Shown here one piece after another: positions 11,729 through 23,300 of a stretch of 64,000 nucleotides of DNA; position 1 is the stretch's first letter; each line of letters begins with the position of its first letter. Origin of the DNA: Melampsora larici-populina 98AG31 (lineage: Eukaryota; Basidiomycota; Pucciniomycetes; Pucciniales; Melampsoraceae); the NCBI RefSeq assembly GCF_000204055.1, contig NW_006768812.1:577298-641297 (forward strand). The letters run 5' to 3'. The notes beneath the pieces were generated by a model, which worked only from the letters and a program-made list of their open reading frames with translations, was not told the origin of the DNA and made no database searches. A program made the position numbers and the translations under genes.

Positions 11729-13210
11729 TGTAGAACTCCTGCGCAGTGTAGCGTAGGCTGAGCCGGAGAAGGTAAGAATCACCGTCAAGGAGGACAGATG
11801 ATACTACAGTGCTGTGGAGCTGCCTTCAACCTGAAAAAAATTCTACGTAGGACGATTTTTGACACTTCCGCCTTTACAGCTTTTACCCGTAACCCTAATT
11901 TTCCCCGTACAATGATATTCAAACTTTCCAAACCCTATTTATCCCTCCACAACTGAGACACACACAAATTTAAAAAAACAACTTAAAAAAACACAGCTTT
12001 TCCTGGAATTGAACCCAGGTTCAGTCCTTTTCCCCGGCCCTGACTTGGCCCTGACTCCAATCTATTATTTCTTCAAAATAAAATAAAAAATAAAATAAAA
12101 TTGATAACTAACAACCCTTATACCACTTCACTTCAATAATAAAACTATCCCTTCAATACTCAACGATCTGAAATCATCAACGTAAGTCTTTCTTTTTCCT
12201 TTCTTTAAGCTTATAACACTAACTAAACTAACTCCCAATATAATCCTATCACTTTTAATACTAGGAACTCCACTTTATCACTTCTAGATCAATCACTTGA
12301 TCACAAAACACTAACAAAACTCGAAAAAATACACTTAAACACTCGATCCTACACAATGCGATGAGCTCCTCCCTCAGACCAACACAAACAGATAGGCCCT
12401 TTTATATCTTCCAGCTTCCAATCTCGGACCCATTCTTCCCATTTCACTCGACCGATTCATTCATTTGCTCTCTCTCCGACCGATTCCTTCCGTTCTCTTT
12501 TCACTATCTCCTTCCACCTTTTCAAACCTCTACTCAAAAGGTTTATTTGTCCTTTTAGCCCCTATTCGACTCGATCATTTGGTTTTAAAACCAAGGTAAG
12601 TTGATTTTGTTTTGTTTCATTTTCTTCTTTGATTTTGTTTACTGACTTCTTATCTTTGATTTAGATCGGTTACTCCATCAAGACCTTCGATTTCATCATA
12701 ATTTGTAACAATCTCGGTTTTAAATCAATCCTCAAGTTCCTTTGATTCAGTTCCGTTACCTCTGATTGCTACTGATCGATCTACTTCATATTTATGTAAG
12801 TTTTCATTTTCTTTATCACTGTTATCTTGTCATCCTTTCTTTTTAACTCTTCTCTACTACTAATACTAACTATTGTTTATCTTTGTTTTTTCTTCTTTTG
12901 TTTTATTGAAGCTTTTCACCCGCCCGATTCTTTTCTTTTCTATACTTTGATTTCATTCTCTTTTTCTTTCTTTTTTTATTTGTCTTTTGTTTATTTTATC
13001 TTCTCTTGACTGTTAGATGGCTGTATAGTAGTTATAAACAGTCTAAGTGTAAATTTGGGTTGAATAAAAAAATAAAATCTGTTGATATTGAAATTGAATA
13101 ACATGATCAATAGTAACATGATCACCCAAGGTTGCGAGTGAGTCTAAACCCAAGTTAGTGAGATTGATGGATATAAAAGAGGCAGAGGAAAGCAGCTTTT
13201 GCTTTCCACA
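11729..13210 (-). repeat. LTR of Ty3/gypsy element (3' LTR in element sense)
   Basis: A 1482-bp copy nearly identical to 35095-36610. Differences include indels, for example a repeated CCCTAATTTTCCCCGT block and an extra TTCCAAGAAAAA stretch in the other copy. It is rich in oligo-A, oligo-T and pyrimidine runs. Near 13170 an ATATAAAAGAGG motif lies just inside the LTR edge on the plus strand. Confidence 0.93.
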
Positions 13211-13222
13211 TCCTCCCCCAAC
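13211..13222 (-). promoter_or_regulatory. Polypurine tract
   Basis: Read on the minus strand, GTTGGGGGAGGA directly abuts the start of the 3' LTR, as expected for the plus-strand primer of reverse transcription. Confidence 0.75.
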
Positions 13223-13773
13223 TTACTATTTGTCTCGAATAGATTTTCTTAAATTCTCGCTTTTCTCAATCGATCTATTCAGTTTTAAAACTTCGAGTTG
13301 ATCCTTTATTTCAGTTCTAATCTACCCTTATCCAGTCAATCCATCCCATCACCGAGACCATTCCCCTTACCTTGTAGCCTTATTTTGATTACATTACTTG
13401 GTGTGTTACTTTTAAAACCACCAGTCACACTCCATTCCGTTCACTAATCGTTCGATCCCTTTTATTTCTTTCTTTATTAATCTCTACAGTGCAATTATTA
13501 TTATTTTTTTCCGTGCTACAGATACTGTTCGTGTTAAAAACTTGGTTGACTATTATCTAAATCAAGGTTTGTTAGATTTACTGAACTCTTTGCTCTGTTT
13601 TGAGTCGTACATATGCTAATATTGCTTCTATCCTCCATTCTTGGTATCTGCTTTTGATTTTGCTTGTTGGTTTCCACCCAGGTATGTTCTTTTCAGCTTT
13701 AATCTCCCTCTTTCTTTGACTAACTCATATGTTTTCTGACATTGTTGTTTTATGATGTATATAGTGTAATACA

Positions 13774-14755
13774 ATGGTACCTTACAAGCCTCATCCCACA
13801 AAGTGTGCTTGCTGCCCAGAGGATGATATCTCTTGCTCCTGGATTGTCTATGATTCCGCTCCTTGCTCAACTTGTTTACCTCCTCCTCTTGAAAGTTGTG
13901 ACCAATGTGCCAAACGTGGCAGATTCTGCGGTAAGTCCCTGTTTGCTTTTTTCTCTTTATAACCTTGATTGTTACTGATGTCCTTTAATATTTTTGTTTG
14001 TATTATCCCTGTGTCTTCTTCCCCTCTCTCTTAACAAGCCTGCTGATCCTAATTTGCATTTAAAGTGGAAGGAAGACGTTCGAATGTGGAACAATTGGGG
14101 AAACGCTCCTCTTAATTTCACCCCAAACTCTAGTTCCTCTAATGCTAAACCTCACTATGATCCTTATCCTAAGCCACCAAAGTGTAAGCCTCACACGCCC
14201 AATCAACCACCTCCTCGAGCCTCACCTCCAGCTCTCAACCCTTTTGTTACATCTTTTGTACCAACTCGACCAAAATCACCTCCCATCAAAGTTGAAGACC
14301 CTCCTCCTACTTTTTCTTCCAATGCTATTAATGTAGAATCTACCAATGTTGTTGATTTAGAACCAGAACCTGTTCCAAAAACCACTAACCCTGTTGAACC
14401 ACCCCTAGATGCCGTGATTGAAGAATGTATTAAAAAATATGGTGATAAAGCTGTTCTTTTCTGGTTTGCTAAAAAAGTAGATTTATCTGAAGAAATTAGA
14501 CATGTAGGTAGATATGTTCCTTCTTCTTCCTCCGCCGATACCATTGCTAGTCTTACTCAACGTATGGTAGAAAGCTTGTATGAACATTGGTCCGTCTTTG
14601 ATCCTAACTCTGAAAAAGAGGTCCACGCTAGAGTCTGTCTTGTTCAAAGGTTGAAATCTCTTGTTGCTCATTTTATCATGCATCCGCCTTCTTCTGAACC
14701 TTCTAATCCTAGTACTTCTTCTTCTGGCAAGGGTAAAAAGCGTGCTTTCCATTAG
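13774..14755 (+). CDS. Antisense Cys-rich accessory gene within gypsy element
   Basis: This gene lies between the 3' LTR and the rest of the element, opposite to gag-pol. A first exon (13774 to about 13931) encodes a Cys-rich segment with Cys-x2-Cys, Cys-Ser-x2-Cys and Cys-x2-Cys pairs, ending Lys-Arg-Gly-Arg-Phe-Cys, like a small zinc-binding or DNA-binding domain. A GTAAGT donor at about 13932 and a CTTAACAAG acceptor near 14037 remove about 106 nt. The second exon gives about 240 aa: Pro-rich middle, then a helical region and a basic tail GKGKKRAF. With these splice sites the Cys-rich frame is off by one base from exon 2, while the alternative exon-1 frame joins cleanly but loses the Cys pairs; one indel or another splice form is therefore likely. 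Function unknown. Confidence 0.5.
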
Positions 14756-14879
14756 GAATTTGTATTGTTTTTCTTTTGTTGTATTTCTAGGACTTGTCTA
14801 CTTATGTTGTACTTTTACCGTTCTTTGCCGCTTCTTGACTTGTGACTTGTGTTTCGGTTTCTCGTGAAATATTAAATCC

Positions 14880-16265
14880 AAAAAAATCTTATGTATAATG
14901 TTGTAGTAGGAAAATCTCTTAGAAAAAATTGTGAATAATAATAAAGAACCAATTCATTGGAATGATCACGAGTTGCCTTTTTGACTTTCACTCTTTAAAT
15001 TCTTGATCCACCTCCCCCAACTTAGATGAAAACCGCTATGCCCACTATTATTTGATTTATACGACACATTTCAAACCGTAACCTTCCACGTCATACTAAA
15101 TTAAACTATTCCACCAACTCCTTTCCGTCCACTTGTAACTATACTTATTTGATTTGTTGTCCATAATTCTTATTCCCGTAATTCAACCTACTAACTGAAC
15201 CAATCCCCAAATAACCTCTAAACTAGGCCTTGACACTAATGTAATGCGCACCGGAGTCTGTCCCGGATACTACTCGTACTATATTGCAAGAATATATGTA
15301 TCAACTACCTTCAAAATTTTAAGCTATAAGTAAATATCCCAGAGTCGTGTTATCTTTTAATCCCTTACTAAGTTTCCAGTCCCTTATCAAAACCCGTCTA
15401 CACCTCAGAAAAAAATTTCCATAATAGTAATCATCATCGCTGTCCTACGCAATCCAACCTCCTCATACACTCATACCACTTGTCCGCAACCCGTACCAAA
15501 GAAAGAAAATAAGAAAAGATCATGCTGTAGTAGTAACCATTTTATATATATAATTGTACTGTGACTTTGTTGCCGCTTTGATTGATTTGTTGATAATGTG
15601 CAGCCTCTCCCCAAACCCCCTACTACAGTCTTTAATTGATGTAAGTTAATTTAATTTGATAACTTTGATTTGATAAAATTTGTAACACTATATCCTAATA
15701 CCAGCCAGCTAATCCACCATCCTCAACTACCAATCCCGTCCCCTTAGAAAAGAAAAAATAGAAAAGAGAAACATAACCCACACTCCGCCAAACCATTTTG
15801 ATAGTAAAAGTGTTGTGATTTAAAAGTTTCTACGCGAAATTATTTTTGATGTACTATTGAATGTAACTTATTTTAATAATTGATATTTGATTGATTGATT
15901 TTATTTTCCTTATTGTAATTTTGTTTTGATTGTATGTAATTTAATTCTGATTCATTTTGACTATCCGTACCCGCCATCTATCCTCCATCCTCGTCAACCT
16001 ATACCAAACACCACCGGAAAAATAAAAGAAACTGATAAAGAGAAACTTGATTTAAAATAACCATAACTAAAGAAAAAAAGAGAAAATTGTGAAAATTGTT
16101 TATAGCAGTGATCCATTAATGTTTTTTTTTTAGGTTGACTGATTGTTGAATTTAATTTTGTAACTTATACCCATCCTGTGCCCCCTGCTATTGATTTGAT
16201 AATTTGAAGTATATATAGAAAAAAAAAGAGAAGAAAGAAAGAAAGAAAATTGATTTTAAGTAGTA
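14880..16265. repeat. AT-rich degenerate repeats of the gypsy 3' region
   Basis: No ORF. The sequence alternates TTTGATT/GATAA-rich stretches with CCATCCTCAAC-type and GAAAAGAGAAA-type stretches in loosely repeated units of about 200 bp. The same kinds of unit reappear at about 28370-28500, on the far side of Helitron 2. This supports the view that the Helitron split this region. Confidence 0.55.
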
Positions 16266-16320
16266 CGAGGTACTGGGCGGCCAGCCACCCATAGGTAGTG
16301 GGTGGCCCGCCACCCCTTGG
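16266..16320 (-). repeat. Helitron 2 3'-terminal double hairpin
   Basis: Read on the plus strand: ACGAGGTACT, then a GGGCGGC...CCACCC hairpin (imperfect), ATAGGTAGT, then a perfect GGGTGG...CCACCC hairpin and CCTTGG. The outer parts match the inverted single-hairpin end of Helitron 1 (8895-8929); here the hairpin appears duplicated. Confidence 0.7.
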
Positions 16321-16497
16321 CACTAGCAGAGCCTTAGAGCAATGAGCCCGGCAGGAGTAGCACCGATCTAGTTTCGCAGTTCATGGTATACCCACGCCGT
16401 TCAGTACAATGTTCTTAATAATTACATCTATCAATTGCCCACTCTTTGTCCCTGTATACCGCACCCTGCGTGCATACGAATACCGGCCCCGGCAAGT

Positions 16498-17198
16498 CTA
16501 CCCAGCCCGTCGATACTCGGAAAGTCTTACTATCCACCTCCCGCCTTGCCCCAACACATTTACCACCGCACCCTCCAACCACAGTACACTACCAATATCT
16601 CCTCGACCCTCCCCAATCCCTGTCAGCTCTGAAGAATCATACATATAATTCACAAAAAATTCTCTGAAAATGAGATGCTTTCACAACGAATCAGTCTTAA
16701 GCTAGGTTCTAAAAGACAGAACTTGTACTCACTTGCATATCCCACTCTCTGTGCATTACTTCGGCGAGCCTCCAATCGCCACCGTCCGACCCACTTTGGA
16801 CCACTGCATCACTGAGCACCATGCCTTCGCCCCGGACGTTCAAACCAGTTCGTGGAGCTGTTGAAGAAAGGAGACTATTTGAGCCACAGGCGTCGTCTTC
16901 AATCATTAAGCGCGCTCGTCGATTCGGACCGCCTTGCACTACGATCCCTTCTAACTGCAACCTGCCCTCTAAGTTTTGACCACTTTCATTGCCCTCCTGC
17001 AACAGTAGGACAGGTACCGGCCCCTCGTCGCAGTTCAGGTGTACGGACGCATTGTAAGCTTTCCTGTGGCTGATACATGTATCATGCTAATGACGCGATG
17101 GAGAGAGTCAGTAAGAGTCACGAAGTAGAGCTACTGGGACTGACATTCGGTTCGACTTGCAAAAACCCACTCCATCGAAGTGTCAGCCTCGAATAAGC
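16498..17198 (-). pseudogene. Helitron cargo family member G
   Basis: This copy lies next to the Helitron 2 3' end, in helicase orientation. Exon 1 remnant 17198-17145 (Trp-Ser-Gly-Phe...Glu-Pro-Asn, no in-frame ATG found), intron 58 nt, exon 2 17086-16733 (118 codons, ending Trp-Arg-Leu...His-Arg-Glu-Trp-Asp-Met-Gln), intron 55 nt (acceptor AAG), exon 3 16677-16525 (exactly 51 codons with Phe7, Tyr11, Gly29, Gly36, Trp48). The expected donor after exon 3 is missing, so the frame reads on for eight codons to a TAG at 16500-16498. The lost start argues for a pseudogene, but the body is open. Confidence 0.68.
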
Positions 17199-17607
17199 AT
17201 TAAGACCAGCGCCACGTTTGAGGTATTGGATGATTGGAAAGGACTCTGACGATTGCATTATGTTGGTCTAGTTGCGTACAATTGTTGTTGATGATGGCGC
17301 AGACCCAGCAGGAAGGCGACTTCCAGCCATTTATAAGTTCTTCGCTTCACCCCAACTCCTCGAATCTGGGTGCGTCGATTCTTCAACCGGAATACGTCCA
17401 ACTTTGCTGGATCGCTGCCGCCCATTTCCTGGACTGGCGAAATGTTCGTGTGTAGCGCCAGCCAAATCGATCCTGGGCCAAGTTCGAGTACCAGTTCGTC
17501 TAGCCACCCTGCACCAGCTCAGCATATATAGTCTGCAGCATCACTAAGGCCTCGGGCACCGCCTTCTGAACCACGACCCGCAACTACCACACCACCTTTA
17601 AACTGCT

Positions 17608-18366
17608 ATGGAGCCACGATATCTTCCCATACACTTCCAGGCTTTGCTGACGTTAGGTGACAGAGTAAGTCTTATGGAATTCGACAGGGTATGCATACGC
17701 TGACGGGTTCATTACTTAGATACATCCACAACGCACACGCATTCATTCACTCGGTCAATACCAAAGCGGCATCACGACAAGGTTAGCTGGCCTTCATCTG
17801 GCTCCGATCCGGGTAATAGAGACTTCGCCAGGCCAACTGGAGAGCCAGAGCCTCTATTATGGCCACGGTCGGATAATCCTTTCGCCCGGCGATCGCTGGT
17901 CGTCCTTACATACGGATGAAGCCGTATTGGTTCGTAGTACTCAAGCGCCTGGTACCCTTGGAACAGCCATAGATGCTACCCTGGTCACCAGCATCGGTAG
18001 GGTCGAGGAATGTCACTACTCAACTCATGTCAAACGATGGGTCGTGACAGTTGTACACCGTGACTGGGATCCCACCGTGAGTTGCCGTCATGTGGTTCTT
18101 GCGTTGGTTCTAACACGCTTCGCTCGTAGTTTTTTAGCACTGTGTCTTTTACCGTCGAGTATACCCTCGGCCACGATAAAATGGTAGCAATAGGAATTGA
18201 TATGTTCCAGATTGGACGTGTTCTCACTTTCAATGGTGACGTGATTGGACAATCAAGCCCACAACAAAGGTGGATTATCAACGTAAGCGGTTCCACATCT
18301 AACCTACATTGCACAACTAACGTATTTCGGGCCCAGTTGACCGGAGCAGGACCGATTCCACTATGA
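17608..18366 (+). CDS. Helitron cargo family member B, 198 aa
   Basis: An intact four-exon model: 17608-17664 (19 codons), 17720-18076 (119 codons), 18130-18282 (51 codons), 18337-18366 (nine codons plus TGA), with GT-AG introns of 55, 53 and 54 nt, all phase 0. Exons 2 and 3 have the same lengths as in member C. Exon 2 ends Arg-Trp-Val-Val...His-Arg-Asp-Trp-Asp-Pro-Thr; exon 3 has Phe7, Tyr11, Gly29, Gly36 and Trp48. The alternating hydrophobic pattern and the Gly...Trp spacing suggest a small beta-rich (OB-like) fold, but this is inference. It runs antisense to the Helitron 2 helicase and in tandem with member C. I recognise no named family. Confidence 0.72.
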
Positions 18367-19128
18367 CTCCAACACCTGTGCCATCGGCGTTTGGTCCCTT
18401 AGCTCGGACACAGTATTCAGCTATCGTGCTAATTCATTTTATACCGCGCGCAAATTATTCTAGAGCCAAGTCCAACAGGCCAACTGAGCTATACGTTTTA
18501 ACTGTGGTTCACAGATGATTTTCCCATAGAGGAACTTTTTTCAGAGGAAAAGCCAAGTGCAAGACTCACCCACGAAACTCGACAAGTAGCCTACTCTTTT
18601 TGCATTGAGGATCTTCATGGAGTAACTCTCAGGCACAGTGTGTAGCTAGCGCGCTTATGCAATATATATAAATTCTTCTCATGTCAAGTTCCATAGGCGC
18701 ACAGGGCTATACGTTCTCACTGCGGTTCACCCACGATCCTCTCACAGAGGATCTTCCTTGAGAGCAAAAGCCAAGTGAAGGAATGTTGCACAAAGCTCCA
18801 AACCATGTCCCTTTTCATCAAGTATTTTTATCAAGCAACTGTGAAATCTGTTCGAGTTGTGCATGCGTTGCCACATTGGCATTGTAAAGCATAAACAGCT
18901 GACCGCGATTCGACTTCCATTTCAACGGGGGGCAGCAAGGGCAAGGTCCATGCTGTACATGTCGTCCGCGAGTGCCTTCAAATAGCATTGACCATAGTGT
19001 CCTGCCATGATCCTAGACGGTAGCGGTAGGTGTCACCTGAGAATTCGAATGGCCCAACAGCAATGGTGTCAACTCACTTCCCCCTCACCACCCAACTCTA
19101 GCATCTCACGATCTCCCTCCAGTTATCA
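18367..19128. repeat. Spacer between cargo genes B and C, with an 80-bp direct repeat
   Basis: No ORF. A segment of about 75-80 bp occurs twice (about 18488-18562 and 18703-18779), sharing CTATACGTT, GGTTCAC, AGAGGA and AAAAGCCAAGTG blocks. A TATA-like ATATATATAAATT lies at about 18662-18674. The repeats could be promoter-type elements for C or remnants of a duplication. Confidence 0.55.
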
Positions 19129-19936
19129 ATGGCAGCCTCTACTGATCCCCGTATGAATGTGACCTTCAGTGGTGTTTTTCGACTCGATGGAGACGTGAGT
19201 GCGCCATTGTTTGACCGTCGTCTCTGGTTCCGTCTTGCTGACTCTTGATGCGTACGTAGATACCGGGTCGTGTATCGGGCGATGGTTCTCAGCAATGGTT
19301 CCAAAGTCCCGTATATTTACCGATGAACGGTCGTTGGAATCGTGAAGTCTTTGTACTATTTGAGCAAGCGTCGGCCCCACTCGTCCCACCTCGTCCCATG
19401 TGGCTTACTGCTGAGATCCTTCCCAGAAGTCAAGTGCGCGATACACTTGTTAGGGTTCAGGCCGGGTTTGCCATTGAACTTGAACACTACATCGCACAAT
19501 TACCAGCGCCTCGCCCAGTCTTAACGGTCCACAGCAGAGGACACGTAGTGCGATTCACCCGGCAGAACTTCGACCGCTGGATTGTCGTGGCCCTGCATAA
19601 CGCTTCAGATGAAGGTGTAAGCCATACCTCCTTTAGCCTTGAGAATTTCGCTGACTCATTCTAGTCAGCGGCGGTCATCCACTTCAATGTGATAGACGAA
19701 GCGTCAGATGCGCTTATAGCTCAGATTGGGGCTCATGTGTTCCGGGTAGGCAACGTCGTGAGTTTCCAAGGTGTCGTTGGACAGTACCTTCGCCGTAGTG
19801 GTAAATGGGTTGTACAGGTATGTTTCACCCTTACTGTGATGTATGGTTCACTGACGATAAGCAGCTTAGGGCAGCACACTCGCAGGGCATGGTGAGGCGC
19901 ACACAGTTCGCGCATAGTCGCCGAAATTCGCAATGA
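19129..19936 (+). CDS. Helitron cargo family member C, 215 aa
   Basis: An intact four-exon model: 19129-19194 (22 codons), 19260-19616 (119 codons), 19665-19817 (51 codons), 19865-19936 (23 codons plus TGA), with introns of 65, 48 and 47 nt, all phase 0. Exon 1 starts with Asp-Pro-Arg and ends Leu-Asp-Gly-Asp, like member D. Exon 2 ends Arg-Trp-Ile-Val-Val-Ala-Leu-His plus six residues. Exon 3 keeps Phe7, Gly29, Gly36 and Trp48 (position 11 is Asp). It is tail-to-tail with the Helitron 2 helicase, exactly as D is with the Helitron 1 helicase. No signal peptide or membrane segment is apparent. Function is unknown; a single-strand DNA-binding helper for rolling-circle transposition is a hypothesis. 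Confidence 0.74.
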
Positions 19937-20335
19937 TGCACTCTCAGGGTCGCACCCTTGGCTACGGCGAAGCGAGTCCAGCCCTCTCAATGGTGCAACA
20001 TTCTTGACCACCACTTAGATACGAACGGGGAAACATTACCACGTAGGTCAGCTGCAGTCATTAGCGCTTCGCTGCCTATGGTAGTTCTCTTTGTCACAAT
20101 GACCAGCACCTTCCACACACCGGCGCCGGTCCTTTTTGGTACCGTAATGTGAAGGAACAGCAATGAATGATTACATTATAAATAGTGCTGTTCTACAAAT
20201 CTGATAACCCCATAGTTGTGACTGTGGCGAGGCCTTGTCATAGCGGATCTTTAAATGTCTGAGAGCGATGTAGAAATGGCGTAAAGGTTAATCAACTATT
20301 ATGACGAACGTCTAAAGTACATTGAACGTACCCAT

Positions 20336-23300
20336 TCAAACAATTGCATTTTTCGTGACTACATTGATAGTCATGGAAGGCGCCGTGCTGGCCAGTGAAA
20401 CTGTTGTGCATTCCGCGGAAGTGCACCGGGAGAGGCCGACGTAAAGCTGGCCGTGAGCAAAGACCGGGGTCGGAAGGACCAGACATACATTTGCGACTGT
20501 CTGGCCTTGTGCCTTGTTGATCGTCATCGCATAAGCTAGCGTCACTGGAAATTGCGCCCGATGAAAAGCGATCGGTACCACGTGATCGCCAGGGTGTTGG
20601 AGTGTAATGCGCGGTAAAAAAATTTCTGCCCCGCTTCTGGGCCCCGTTATGATTCGGCACGACAGAGCGTTGTCAGAAAGTGCCAAGATTAACAACCTGG
20701 TACCGTTACACAGACCACGCTTGAGGTGAAGGTTTCTCAACAGGACAACGACGGAACCGACCTTTAGCACCAAGTCATGCTGCGGAAATCCGGCAAAGTT
20801 GAAAGTATTGAGAATATCAACGCTGACCTGCTCTGCCCAATCGGCCTCCATGGCGTCTACTGACTTGTACTGTTTAGCTGACCCACCTTGCTTCTTGAGT
20901 ACATACTGACTGATTCTATCAACTGTTTTATTCAAGGGCGTAATGATGACTCTGGCTGAATACGTATTGGCTAACTCTTTCCAGGACCGCCGTTTGAGCA
21001 GAGGTACCGCGGCTGAGTAAAAGTCATCCACGACTTTTTTGTCAAAGGAAGAATTGATGTCAAACGGGACGATTTTAACGTATTCTAGCTGGATGAGTTC
21101 TACTGGATCATCTTGAAGTGCGCCTTCCCCGACACGTAGCAACCAGTCGGCAAAGCGACGGCGCTCTTCATCAGTCGTAGCACTTGCTTGGTGCAACCTC
21201 CACTGCCAGCATATTAACCTCGGATTGGAAAATCCGAGGCGTTCTCGGATCTGAAACCTCGGACAGAAGCTATCCAAGGTTTTGATCCGAGGTATTTTTG
21301 GGCGCATAATGATACCTCGGACAGAAACCTTGGATAAGATCTGTCCGAGGGATTTGCATCCAACGATACCTCGGATCTCCCGATCCGAGGCATCTATGTT
21401 GGTGGTGCTCATATTCGTGGTGAGCTTGAGCTGAGTCACGTTGATCCATAGGTAGGAGTTTTTGATGCAGGCCCGGACCGAGTCTTGTAGAGAGCCGTGT
21501 GGAATGACCGGTAAAATTTGGCGAAAGTCACCCAAAAAGAGGACCGTCAAGCCACCAAAAGGTGTGTCGCAACTGCGCAAGTCGCGCAAAGAACAGTCGA
21601 CACACTCTACCGCATCTTTGTTCATCATAGATATCTCGTCCCAAACCATGAACATGGCACTTGCTAACAGTCTACCCGTATAGTCTGCGCTCGTGAAGTT
21701 GCAAGTGCTGGTGTCGTCCAAGGAGAGAGGAATCTTAAGGACGGAGTGAGCTGTTCCGCCATGTAGCAACAAAAGTGACGCTATACCTGAGGATGCCACC
21801 GCTACAAAAGGAAATCCATTCGTATTGCAATAATTGAGACAGGTATTCAACAGGTACGTCTTGCCAGAGCCCCCTGGGCCATCAGCGAAAACCATTCTGC
21901 CGGCGCCGGAAGTGATTGATGTCTCTAAAGTGCTGAATATTGCTAGTTGCTCCGGGGTTAGAGTCGAAATAGCCTGATTAAGGGCCTCAGCAGTCAGTGC
22001 TGGCGCAACAGTATCTTCCTCATCCGTTGTACCACCTCCAATTTCAAACAACAGCTGAAGGTCCACGTCCAATAGTCCCACCTCTGAGAGAGTTTTCCCC
22101 ATTCCCAAAACACAACTTTCAATCAAGGAGAGGCCATAATTATAAAGCTGAGCAGTCGTGGGCCGGAGAGTAGGTGACACCAGAGCTAACTGATACTCGC
22201 AATCATTGCAGAGATCGTCAATATGGTCTTCCCATAAGCGTATTGGGTTGGATGGCGGGCTGTGGACCAGTATCAAAGCGAACATATCTCGAAGTTGCCG
22301 GCCTGTCTTCCATGCCGCCGCCTCGGTGAGGCAGGCGTCGAAGTGAGTATCGGAAAGGAGCAAACCTAGGGAGTCGGCGGCGCTGCGGTATGTTCGGTGT
22401 ACTACGCCATCAACAGTTTTCAAGTCTTGAAATGAAGTAGGACCACGAATTGTGGTCGAGAGGAGTCTGAGGTAGTACTGCTCCCCATGAGAAGGGGCTG
22501 CAAAGTGCAGCCTGGACACCGCGATGGTGTTGTTAAGTCTGCGCAGCCAGGTTTTCTCGGACTTACACCACCAGTAGTATGTAGGCATATCACTGTAGAG
22601 CAGCGATCGAACGGGTATTTTTGTTCTAGGTATAAGGCCACCGTGCGAGCACACCACAAAAAATTTGGAGAGGGTTGTTTTGTTGGCCTGTCCTGATTCA
22701 ACCTGATTTCGTAAACTTTGTGCGTTTTGAAAGTAAACCATGTGATGGTCCTCTAAGTGCAACATCAGACGTGTTATGGAAGGGTAGCGGCCCGATAGGT
22801 GATATTTGTAAAGTCTCCAAATGGCTGCACGCGATGAATTAGCTGTCGGAAAACAATGAGGAGTGTATTGCAGCAAGAAGCACGAACCTTCGGGAGAAGC
22901 TAGGGTACGGCCATCTACAAAATCGTTGGGCTCGTTATCGACCTCTAAACTGACCACACTACGATCGTGGCCCTTGGATATGTATTTGTATTGATATTTG
23001 ATTGACTTCATACCGAGTGTTACCTCCACGTTGATATGACATTGAAATTTAAGTAATAAAAAAGCATTGTATGGTACTACATCCCGGTTGGTGTACCTAT
23101 AACCGTTCTTCACGAAGAAACGACCATCGTCGGGCCGTCTGTAACTCGGGTAAGCCTCTTCGGTGATAGCAGTCTCGGCGGTAAAGTCCTTTGGATAACC
23201 GTACTTGCACTTGAATCCGTTCCAACAGGCCTTGCCTTCGTGGCAAGGGCCATGCAGCATGAACTGGGTTACATGCTCGAATAGATCTGGCGATTCCTGG

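Noticed and set aside
16409..16667. Short overlapping plus-strand ORFs near the Helitron 2 end
   Set aside because: They are antisense shadows of exon 3 of cargo gene G.
20292..20660. 122-codon minus-strand ORF at the end of the helicase
   Set aside because: It overlaps the conserved helicase C-terminus in a different frame.
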